Positions 16,132 through 23,138 of a stretch of 25,752 bases of DNA are shown here, one piece after another; position 1 is the first letter of the stretch; the number at the start of each line of letters is the position of its first letter. A program made the position numbers and the translations under genes. This stretch comes from Thermoflexus sp. (GTDB taxonomy: Bacteria; Chloroflexota; Anaerolineae; Thermoflexales; Thermoflexaceae), in the NCBI RefSeq assembly GCF_034432235.1, contig NZ_DAOUCJ010000008.1, positions 1-25,752 on the forward strand. Reading direction: 5' to 3'. The notes under the pieces were generated by a model. That model worked only from the letters and a program-made list of their open reading frames with translations, made no database searches and was not told the DNA's origin.

Positions 16132-17088
16132 ATGACCCCGAAGACCCTCCTGGAGATATCGAACCTGGTCCTCCACTTCCGAACCCGGGCAGGGATCGTG
16201 CGCGCGGTGGACGGGGTGGATCTGACTGTGGGAGATAACGAGGCCCTGGTGATCCTGGGCGAATCGGGATGCGGCAAATCCTCCCTGGTCCGCGCGATCC
16301 TGCGCCTGTTGCCTCGCAACGTGGCCGCTTATCGCGGCGCGATCCTCATGGATGGGCTGGATCTGATGCGCCTGGATGATGAAAGCTTCCGCCGGGAAGT
16401 GCGCTGGAAGCTGATCTCTCTGGTCCCCCAGGCGGCAATGAACGCCTTCAACCCGGTATTGCGGATGGGCGATCAGATCATCGAGCCGGCCGTGAACCAG
16501 CTGGGGATGAGCCGAGGCGAGGCGCTGGAACGGGCTCGTGCCCTCTTTCGGCTGGTGGGGATCCCGGAGGCCTTCCTCCAGCGTTATCCTTTTGAGCTCA
16601 GCGGGGGGATGCGCCAGCGGGCCGCTATCGCCATGGCCATGATCACCTCTCCCCGCCTTCTCCTCCTGGATGAGCCTACTTCTGCGCTGGATGTGCTCAC
16701 CCAGGCCAGTATCTTCAACAAATTGAAACAAATCAAATGGGAGACGGGGATCGCCTTCATCCTGATCACCCATGACATTGCGGTGTCCAGCGAGTTGGCC
16801 GATCGGGTGGCCGTTATGTACGCAGGTCAGATCGTCGAGTTCAGCGATGCGCAACGGTTCTTCCGTGAGCCTCTCCATCCGTATTCAAAGGGCTTGCTGG
16901 CCAGTGTGCCTCGCCTCCGCCATCGGGGGGAGATCACGTTCATCCCCGGCCGGCCTCCGGGCCTGATCCAGCTTCCCCCCGGCTGTCGCTTCGCAGATCG
17001 TTGCCCTTTCCGGTTTGAGAAGTGTTCCCAGGATCCGCCGGTGATCCATCGGGATGGTCGTATGGTGCGCTGCTGGCTTTATGAGTGA
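16132..17088 (+). CDS. ABC transporter ATP-binding protein, DppD/OppD family
   Basis: This 318-residue cytoplasmic ATPase powers the importer. Motifs: Walker A 'GESGCGKS' (43-50), Q-loop 'LVPQAAMNAFNP', signature 'LSGGM' (156-160), Walker B 'LLLLDEP' (Asp180/Glu181), and H-loop 'LITHD'. The C-terminal oligopeptide/dipeptide extension contains four cysteines, C-x5-C-x6-C-x15-C, the pattern reported to hold an iron-sulfur cluster in some DppD proteins. The frame is open to 15958, inside the preceding permease. ATG 16132, eight bases after that permease's stop, gives a normal DppD N-terminus ('LLEISNLVLHF'). Confidence 0.9.
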   Translation: MTPKTLLEISNLVLHFRTRAGIVRAVDGVDLTVGDNEALVILGESGCGKSSLVRAILRLLPRNVAAYRGAILMDGLDLMRLDDESFRREVRWKLISLVPQAAMNAFNPVLRMGDQIIEPAVNQLGMSRGEALERARALFRLVGIPEAFLQRYPFELSGGMRQRAAIAMAMITSPRLLLLDEPTSALDVLTQASIFNKLKQIKWETGIAFILITHDIAVSSELADRVAVMYAGQIVEFSDAQRFFREPLHPYSKGLLASVPRLRHRGEITFIPGRPPGLIQLPPGCRFADRCPFRFEKCSQDPPVIHRDGRMVRCWLYE

Positions 17089-17176
17089 CGCGGGGGATTC
17101 CGGGTAGTTCCCCGATCGCTCGGAGGGAAATGGGCATAGCCGCGGGAACCGGGATCTCCCAGATGTGAGGAGGAAG

Positions 17177-18217
17177 ATGGCAGATATGGAATCCCAGACT
17201 CGCCTGATCTCCGATCAAGCCATGGCCCATGCGACCCAGGGGCCTCTCCTGACGGTGCGAGATCTATGCGTATGGTTTGAGTTGCGCCGCTGGGTCTTCA
17301 GCCGCGCCGGCTATGTGCGCGCGGTCGATGGGATCTCCTTCGATCTGTATCCGGGGGAGATCCTCGCGGTGGTCGGGGAGAGCGGATCAGGCAAATCCAC
17401 CCTGATCCGAACCCTCCTGGGGCTGCATCGGCCGGTCCGGGGCACGGTGAGTTACCTGGGAAGGGATCTTCGCACGTTCACCTCTCAGGAGATGCGCTGG
17501 TATCGGAACACGCAGGTGGGCTATGTGCAGCAGGACCCTTACGGGGCCCTTCCCCCGTTCATGAGCATCCGCCAGATCCTGGAAGAGCCCCTGATCGTCG
17601 GGGGGGTTCGGGATCGGCGCCAGCGCCTGGAGCGCGTTTGCGAGGTCATGGAAGAGGTAAAGTTGACTCCGGTTGAGGATTTTCTTTTTAAGTTCCCGCA
17701 TATGCTCAGCGGTGGGCAGCAACAGCGGGTGGTCATCGCCCGGGCGATCCTGATGCGCCCCCGTTTGCTCATTGCCGATGAGCCCGTCTCTATGCTGGAT
17801 GCCTCTATCCGTGTGGAGATCCTGAAGCTGATTCAGGCGTTGCAGCAGCGTTATCACCTGTCGGTCATTTACGTAACCCACGATCTGGCGACGGCCAGCT
17901 ATTTCGCCGACCGCATCCTGGTGATGTATGCCGGCAAGGTCGTCGAGCAAGCCCCTATTGCGGAGCTGCTCGCCCATCCGGCTCACCCATACACAGCCGC
18001 TCTGCTCACTGCGCTCCCGGACCCCGATCCAGAGAATGCCCGGTTGCTGAAGGAGATCCCACCCGGGGAGCCCCCCAGCCTGATCGCTCCGCCTCCCGGC
18101 TGTCGCTTCCACCCCCGTTGCCCCCGCATCCTTCAGGGCTTGTGCGACCGGGAGGAGCCTCCGGATTTCGAGGTGGGGCCGCAACATCATGTCGCCTGCT
18201 GGCTGTATCGCCCATGA
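17177..18217 (+). CDS. ABC transporter ATP-binding protein, DppF/OppF family
   Basis: This ~346-residue partner ATPase has Walker A 'GESGSGKS' (67-74), Q-loop 'YVQQDPYGALPP', signature 'LSGGQ' (177-181), Walker B 'LLIADEP' (Asp201/Glu202) and H-loop 'VTHD'. The C-terminal extension has four cysteines, C-x5-C-x7-C-x17-C, like its partner. 'LRRWVFSRAGYVRAVDGIS' near the N-terminus is typical of the OppF/DppF type. ATG 17177 follows GAGGAGG; an in-frame GTG at 17165 overlaps that binding site and is less likely. The 88-base gap before it shows no clear promoter. The stop overlaps the next small gene by ATGA. Confidence 0.9.
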   Translation: MADMESQTRLISDQAMAHATQGPLLTVRDLCVWFELRRWVFSRAGYVRAVDGISFDLYPGEILAVVGESGSGKSTLIRTLLGLHRPVRGTVSYLGRDLRTFTSQEMRWYRNTQVGYVQQDPYGALPPFMSIRQILEEPLIVGGVRDRRQRLERVCEVMEEVKLTPVEDFLFKFPHMLSGGQQQRVVIARAILMRPRLLIADEPVSMLDASIRVEILKLIQALQQRYHLSVIYVTHDLATASYFADRILVMYAGKVVEQAPIAELLAHPAHPYTAALLTALPDPDPENARLLKEIPPGEPPSLIAPPPGCRFHPRCPRILQGLCDREEPPDFEVGPQHHVACWLYRP

Positions 18218-18408
18218 GCCCCAGGCACTGGATCGCAGCAGGTCTCTTCCTCATGCTGCTCGGGTGGGCGATCGCTTTCCTGATGGTCATCCGCTATCTT
18301 CCCCCCTCTCTGCTGCTCTCTCTCTTCTCCTACGTTGCATCCGCCGCGGGGTTCCTGATCGGGATGCTCGGCCTGCTCTTTGCCCGGCGTTCCGGTCGGG
18401 AGCGATGA
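18214..18408 (+). CDS. 64-residue membrane protein, unknown function
   Basis: The ATG overlaps the stop of the DppF-like gene, so translation is probably coupled. The product has two hydrophobic segments (~6-26 and ~32-56) and ends with a basic tail 'ARRSGRER', so both ends are probably cytoplasmic. The frame is open upstream, but that stretch lies inside the ATPase gene. I do not recognise a family; a small accessory subunit of the transporter is possible. Confidence 0.6.
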   Translation: MSPRHWIAAGLFLMLLGWAIAFLMVIRYLPPSLLLSLFSYVASAAGFLIGMLGLLFARRSGRER

Positions 18409-18449
18409 GCGCATGGAGAGCGCCCTCCCCGGGATCCATGACGCAGCCA

Positions 18450-18458
18450 TGGTATACT
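18450..18458 (+). promoter_or_regulatory. Extended -10 promoter of the prephenate dehydrogenase-like gene
   Basis: TG-G-TATACT (18450-18458) matches an extended -10 element, with five of six -10 bases conserved. No good -35 box is visible, as is common for extended -10 promoters. Transcription would start near 18465, leaving a leader of about 23 bases with GGGGAG at 18476-18481. Confidence 0.4.
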
Positions 18459-18487
18459 CGGGGAGGAACCTCCTTGGGGAGCCAGGG

Positions 18488-19432
18488 ATGCGCATTACCA
18501 TTGTCGGTCTGGGGAAAATCGGAATCTCCCTGGGGCTGGCGCTGCGGGAGGCGACGCCCCAGGCCCAGCGGATTGGCCACGATCCGAACCCGTGGCGGGC
18601 GCGGGAGGCATTGCGACGACAGGCCGTGGACCGCATAGATGGGAGCCTTCCTGGAGCCTGTGAGGGATCCGACCTGATCCTCCTCGCGCTCCCTCTGGCC
18701 GACATGGAGCGGACCCTGCGGGCGATCGCCCCCATCCTTGCCGAAGGCACCCTGGTGCTGGATACAGCGGAGCTCAAGGCCCCGGTCTTGGCCTGGGCCC
18801 GGCACCACCTCCCTCCCACCGTCCCATTCATCGGTGGCCATCCGATTCTCCGTCCGGACGTTGGGGAGGAACCCGGACCGGATTTGTTCCGGGATGCCCT
18901 GTTCTGCCTGACCCCGCCGGCTCAGGCCCCTGCCTGGGCCGTGGAGGCGGCCGCCGGGCTGGCCCATCGGATCGGTGCGCGCCCTTTCTTCATCGACCCC
19001 GTCGAGCATGACGGCTGGATGGCGGCTCTCGAGCAATTGCCGTCTCTGCTCAGCGCCGCCCTCCTGTCGGTGTGGTCCGCCGCACCCGCCCGACGGGAAA
19101 TGCCCCAGGCGATCGGGAGTCGCTTTGCCCGCATGACCGCGGATCTCCCGGATGCTCCCAGCGGGCGGCTGGCGGCAATGGCCAATCGGGAATCCCTGCT
19201 TTACTGGCTGGATCGCCTGCTGGAAGCACTGGGGCGTTTGCGGGAGGCGCTGACCGATGTAGAGAATGAGGCCGCTCTGGAGGACTTTTTCCGCTCCGCC
19301 GATCGGATCCGGGAAGCCTGGTTGAAGTCCCGGCATGAGAGCCTGCAGGCCTTGCCGATCCCGGCGGATCCGCCCGGCCTCCTGGAAACCATGTTGAAGC
19401 TCCGCTCCCTTCGCCCCTCCCGGAAGCAATAA
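18488..19432 (+). CDS. tyrA: Prephenate/arogenate dehydrogenase family protein
   Basis: This 314-residue cytoplasmic enzyme of the TyrA family would oxidatively decarboxylate prephenate (or arogenate) on the way to tyrosine. Residues 1-150 are a Rossmann domain with 'IVGLGKIG' (Gly7/Gly9/Gly12) and 'LVLDTAELK'. 'FIGGHPILRP' (114-123) carries His118, which I take as the equivalent of the family's catalytic His. 'PVEHDGWMAALEQLPSLLSAAL' (171 onward) is the conserved start of the helical dimerisation domain. No ACT or chorismate mutase domain is present. The frame is open to 18380, but ATG 18488 has GGGGAG six bases upstream and gives the family N-terminus. No other aromatic amino acid gene is adjacent, so substrate choice is unproven. 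Confidence 0.82.
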   Translation: MRITIVGLGKIGISLGLALREATPQAQRIGHDPNPWRAREALRRQAVDRIDGSLPGACEGSDLILLALPLADMERTLRAIAPILAEGTLVLDTAELKAPVLAWARHHLPPTVPFIGGHPILRPDVGEEPGPDLFRDALFCLTPPAQAPAWAVEAAAGLAHRIGARPFFIDPVEHDGWMAALEQLPSLLSAALLSVWSAAPARREMPQAIGSRFARMTADLPDAPSGRLAAMANRESLLYWLDRLLEALGRLREALTDVENEAALEDFFRSADRIREAWLKSRHESLQALPIPADPPGLLETMLKLRSLRPSRKQ

Positions 19433-19507
19433 ACCCGAGCGGAGCTTTCACGAGATGGGGTCTCATTCTGGACAGCCCGAATTCGATCCTTCGGAGGGCC
19501 TCATCGG

Positions 19508-20812
19508 ATGCGGGTGTTGATGATCGCGCCGACTTCGTTCTTCAACGACTATGGATGTCACGTGCGCATCCTGGAGGAAGCCAGAGCCCTCCAGTCCCTC
19601 GGGCTCCAGGTGAAGATCGTGACTTACTACAAAGGCCGCGATCTCCCAGGTCTGGATATCGTCCGCACCCCTCCCCTGCCGTGGCGTTCTCACTATGAGG
19701 TCGGATCCTCCCGACATAAGATCGCCTTCGATCTCTATCTCTCTGGGACGGCGCTGGCCACGGCGCTGCGCTGGCGCCCCCATCTGTTGCACGCGCATCT
19801 CCATGAGGGCGCGCTCATCGGGAGCGTCCTTCGGACGCTGTTACGGGTTCCGCTGATTTTCGATTTTCAGGGCAGCCTGACCGGGGAGATGATCGATCAC
19901 CGCTTCCTGAACCCGGATGGGCCCTGGTATCCCCTGATGCGGCGGCTGGAGGTCTGGATCGATCGGCAGCCCGATCGGATCCTTACCAGCACGATTCACG
20001 GGGCTCGCCTGCTGATCGAGGCCTTCGGCGCGCCCCCGGAGCGGGTGATCCCGTTCCCGGATGCGGTCAATACGGAGGTCTTCCGCCCCCCGCTCCCCGA
20101 GGAGATGCCGGAGCTCCAGCGCCTGCGGGAGGAATGGGGGATCCCCCCGGGGCGCCGCCTGGTGGTCTATCTGGGGTTGCTGGCCCCCTATCAGGGCACG
20201 GATCTGCTGCTGGAGGCGGCCGCTCACGTGATTCATCAGGATCCTCAGGTTCATTTCATGATCATGGGATTTCCGGGGGAAGCCTTCTACATGGCCCGGG
20301 CCGCCGCCCTGGGGATTTCGGCGCATGTGACGTTTACGGGGAAGCTGCCTTACGAGCACGCCCCGATTTATCTTCGGTTAGGCGAACTGGCGGTAGCGCC
20401 CAAAATGTCGGCCACAGAGGGAAGCGGGAAGCTGTTAAACTATATGGCCACCGGCCTTCCGGTGGTGGCTTTCGATACCCCGGTCAGCCGGGAGTTCATG
20501 GGCCGGGACGGCTATTACGCCCGATTGGGGGATGCGGGAAGCCTGGCGGAGTGGATTCTGTATGCCCTCCGTCATCCGGAGGAATCGGTGGAGCGCGGCC
20601 GCCGGCTTCGCGCCCGGGCTATAGCTCATTACAGCTGGAGAACCGCCGGTCAGATGTTGCTGGAAATCTATCAGGCTGTTCGACAGGGCAGGCATCTCCC
20701 AGCGTGGGTCAGTGTTTCGCCCCGAAGAGGCGCGGATCTCTCTGCTTCCCTGAAGTCCGCGCGAGAGGAGGCGGGGAAGGCGGTTCCAGGCGGCTCCACC
20801 CCTAAAGGATGA
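19508..20812 (+). CDS. GT4-family glycosyltransferase
   Basis: This 434-residue retaining glycosyltransferase of the GT-B fold probably transfers a sugar from a nucleotide-sugar donor to a lipid, polysaccharide or protein acceptor at the inner face of the membrane. The N-terminal domain opens 'MRVLMIAPTSFFNDYG', with a 'LLHAHLHEGAL' acceptor-side segment. The C-terminal domain starts near 'RRLVVYLGLLAPYQGTDLLLEA' and has the donor-site motif 'EGSGKLLNYMATGLPVVAFDT' (~304-324), where Asn311 stands where many members have Glu. The last ~45 residues are a basic, low-complexity tail. GGAGGG (19493-19498) is nine bases before ATG. The neighbouring polysaccharide-export permease suggests a cell-surface glycan role. 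Confidence 0.82.
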   Translation: MRVLMIAPTSFFNDYGCHVRILEEARALQSLGLQVKIVTYYKGRDLPGLDIVRTPPLPWRSHYEVGSSRHKIAFDLYLSGTALATALRWRPHLLHAHLHEGALIGSVLRTLLRVPLIFDFQGSLTGEMIDHRFLNPDGPWYPLMRRLEVWIDRQPDRILTSTIHGARLLIEAFGAPPERVIPFPDAVNTEVFRPPLPEEMPELQRLREEWGIPPGRRLVVYLGLLAPYQGTDLLLEAAAHVIHQDPQVHFMIMGFPGEAFYMARAAALGISAHVTFTGKLPYEHAPIYLRLGELAVAPKMSATEGSGKLLNYMATGLPVVAFDTPVSREFMGRDGYYARLGDAGSLAEWILYALRHPEESVERGRRLRARAIAHYSWRTAGQMLLEIYQAVRQGRHLPAWVSVSPRRGADLSASLKSAREEAGKAVPGGSTPKG

Positions 20813-20860
20813 TCCGGATCTCGCTCGACGGAGGATGCGGGGAAGGCTACGACCCCCGAG

Positions 20861-20947
20861 ATCCCATGGGGATCAACCCCCAATGGCTATGGCTTGGCTT
20901 TATCCATTGGGGGATTCCCGGGGGAACTGCGGGAAGGGGATCCCCCG
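20861..20947 (+). repeat. Cluster of inverted repeats between the GT4 and ABC-2 permease genes
   Basis: The 172-base gap holds three stem-loops in a row. ATCCC/GGGAT (20861-20873) has a 3-base loop. CCCCCAATGG/CCATTGGGGG (20877-20886 and 20904-20913) is a perfect 10-bp stem with a 17-base loop. CGGGGGA/TCCCCCG (20919-20925 and 20941-20947) is a 7-bp stem. There is no T-run, so an intrinsic terminator is not established. An mRNA leader structure for the permease gene or a processing site is possible. Confidence 0.6.
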
Positions 20948-20984
20948 CGATCTGGATCCAACCTGGTGATGAGGCAGGGATCGG

Positions 20985-21797
20985 ATGCTTCGTGGAGTCG
21001 TTGAATTGTGGCGTTATCGAGATCTGCTCTGGTTGCTCACCTGGCGGGATCTCAAGGTCCGATACCGGAATTCGGTCCTCGGCGTGGCCTGGTCATGGAT
21101 GAACCCCCTGCTGATGATGACCGTATTCACAGTGGTCTTCACCGTGATGAACCGGGGGCCGGCCAGCCTTCCGCACTTTCACGCCTTTGTGCTGATCGGC
21201 ATCCTGGCCTGGAACGCCTTCGCCATCTCCGTTCAGGGGGCTGCGGAGAGCGTCACCGCCAGCGCCCCCCTGGTGCGCAAGGTCTATTTCCCCCGTGAGG
21301 TCCTCCCCCTCTCGGTCGTCCTTTCGAATATGCTGAATTTCCTGATCTCCCTGCCCATCTATTTCGCCATCGCATGGCTCTCCGGGATCCGGCCGACGCC
21401 CTGGCTGCTGCTGCTGCCGCTGACACTGCTGGCCCATGGGATGTTCACCGCGGGCGTGGCCCTGGCGGTCTCGGCTTTGAATGTGTTCTACCGGGACACC
21501 GGGCATATCCTCCAGGTGTTGTTGCTGGCCTGGTTCTTCCTGACCCCGATCTTCTATCCGATATCGGTTTTGCCTCGAAAGGCCTCGTTCCTGGGGATCT
21601 CGGTGGACGTCTGGCTCTGGACCCGGCGCCTGAACCCCATGGCCTCGATCATCGCTTCTTATCACGATCTCTTTTACTATGGGACGTATACGGCGCCGGA
21701 GTTCCTCATCCGGACCCTGGTCACTGCCGGGCTGGTAGGGCTTCTGGGTTATGCGCTGTTCCGCCGGCTCAGCCCCCGCTTCGCCGAGGAAGTTTGA
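20985..21797 (+). CDS. ABC-2 type permease, polysaccharide/lipopolysaccharide export family
   Basis: This 270-residue polytopic membrane protein matches Wzm/TagG-type export permeases. An N-terminal amphipathic segment 'LLWLLTWRDLKVRYRNSVLG' leads into six hydrophobic segments. The family features 'LVRKVYFPREVLPLSVV' (the cytoplasmic coupling region) and 'FYRDTGHILQVLL...LTPIFYPIS' are clear. It would export an undecaprenyl-linked or similar glycan with a Wzt/TagH-type ATPase. No such ATPase is encoded beside it: upstream is the glycosyltransferase and downstream is a convergent gene. AGGGA lies four bases before ATG 20985. Confidence 0.85.
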   Translation: MLRGVVELWRYRDLLWLLTWRDLKVRYRNSVLGVAWSWMNPLLMMTVFTVVFTVMNRGPASLPHFHAFVLIGILAWNAFAISVQGAAESVTASAPLVRKVYFPREVLPLSVVLSNMLNFLISLPIYFAIAWLSGIRPTPWLLLLPLTLLAHGMFTAGVALAVSALNVFYRDTGHILQVLLLAWFFLTPIFYPISVLPRKASFLGISVDVWLWTRRLNPMASIIASYHDLFYYGTYTAPEFLIRTLVTAGLVGLLGYALFRRLSPRFAEEV

Positions 21798-21818
21798 AGG
21801 GAGGAGCTCTGGCGGCGA

Positions 21819-23138
21819 TCACCCGGCGGAGCCCAGCCGTTCCAGGGCGAAGGCAAAGGGTTCTTCAGCCCGGATCACGGCGGCTGGGATGCCGGCGTTT
21901 TTCAGCAGGGGAAGAACGCGAGGGGCGGTCTCCGGCCCGCCAAAGGAGGCAGTCTCCAGCACGATCGCGACCACCCGCATGCCATGAGAGACCAAGCTTC
22001 GAGCGGCCATCGCCCATCGCGGATCGCCGGAGGGGGTGATCAGGATGAGGATGGAGCCGCGGGCGATGCGGAGGGCATGGGATTGTAGCGCCTGGTGGAA
22101 GGGGATCTCGCCGTGCGCCCGCAGCAGCGCCAGCCCCTCCAGGAGACGCTCCAGCTGGTTTTCCCCGCGATGAGGCGACAGAAGGAGCCGACGGGAGCCA
22201 TATGCCAGGATCCCCACCATCCGCCCGCGTCGCAAAAAGTAAGCGGCCAGGGAAGCGGCGAGGGCGACCGCATATTCTTCCGTGGAAGGAGGGGGAAGCC
22301 GTGGCTTCTCGGCCAGCCATTCCTCTACATCTCGAATCGGCCGATGGATGTGAACGTCGGCCATCATATCGAGGACGATCCATACCTCTGCGGCGGGCTC
22401 ATGATCGAATTCCTTCACCATCAGGCGCTCCCGCCGGGCCGTGGAAGGCCAGTGGATCCGATGGAAGGCGTCCCCCGGCTGATACTCCCGCACGCCTCCG
22501 GCATTAGGGGTCACCTCGGGGGTCCGTTGCCGGGCGGACTCCCGTTCCCGCCAGAAACCCGGCGGCAGGCCCAGCCGCCTGATCGGCAGGATCGGCGGAT
22601 AAACCAGCACCTCATCGGTTTCCGTCAGCTGCAGGGTGGCCTCAAAAAGGCCGAACGGATCGGTTCCGATGAGGGTCAGCGGCCCAAGACGATACAGCCC
22701 CCGACGGCGGCAGCGCGTCCGCACGGTCCACAGGCGCTTCCCCCCTCGCCCCAGGTTGTCCAGCACGAAACTGGCGCGGTGGCCGGGCAGCGTGGAGCCA
22801 TCCCGCACCTCCAGCCAGATCTTGGGGAAGAAACCGGTGTTCTGGAGAACGAGGGTTTCTTCAAAGAACCCGCCCACGGCGCTCCGCCGGGAGCGGGGGA
22901 TCCGTCGGATCTCCAGATCCCGCACGGCGCTCCAGGCCCAGGCGAAGGAGAGGATGAGCAGAGCGAGGAGCAGGTAAGTGAGGTTGTAGAGGATCGAGCG
23001 GCCGGTGATCATCGCCGCCAGGCTGGTGAGGACAGTCAGCAGAAGGAGCCCCCGCGCCCGCGGCCGCAGAGCCCATCGGAGGATCGGCCGCTCCGGGGAA
23101 GCGGATCGGGAGGATCGCCAGGAGGGAAGCGCGGTCAT
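21819..23138 (-). CDS. DUF58 domain protein with two TM segments
   Basis: This 439-residue protein has two TM segments (~29-46, 51-72), a ~100-residue beta-rich domain, and the DUF58 hallmark 'REYQPGDAFHRIHW' (217-230) continuing to 'LMVKEF' (~239-244). A von Willebrand A-like domain follows. Its metal-site start 'VLDMMAD' (Asp257) lacks the DxSxS serines, so metal binding is doubtful. The frame is open to 23273, but ATG at 23138 overlaps the upstream gene's stop (ATGA) and gives the sensible N-terminus. DUF58 proteins usually pair with a MoxR-type AAA ATPase and are often linked to envelope or assembly functions. No MoxR gene is in the window. Confidence 0.83.
   Translation of the reverse strand: MTALPSWRSSRSASPERPILRWALRPRARGLLLLTVLTSLAAMITGRSILYNLTYLLLALLILSFAWAWSAVRDLEIRRIPRSRRSAVGGFFEETLVLQNTGFFPKIWLEVRDGSTLPGHRASFVLDNLGRGGKRLWTVRTRCRRRGLYRLGPLTLIGTDPFGLFEATLQLTETDEVLVYPPILPIRRLGLPPGFWRERESARQRTPEVTPNAGGVREYQPGDAFHRIHWPSTARRERLMVKEFDHEPAAEVWIVLDMMADVHIHRPIRDVEEWLAEKPRLPPPSTEEYAVALAASLAAYFLRRGRMVGILAYGSRRLLLSPHRGENQLERLLEGLALLRAHGEIPFHQALQSHALRIARGSILILITPSGDPRWAMAARSLVSHGMRVVAIVLETASFGGPETAPRVLPLLKNAGIPAAVIRAEEPFAFALERLGSAG

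Noticed and set aside
18287..19429. A 380-residue minus-strand frame opposite the prephenate dehydrogenase-like gene
   Set aside because: The plus-strand frame has a complete Rossmann motif, GGHP motif, promoter and binding site; the minus frame has none.
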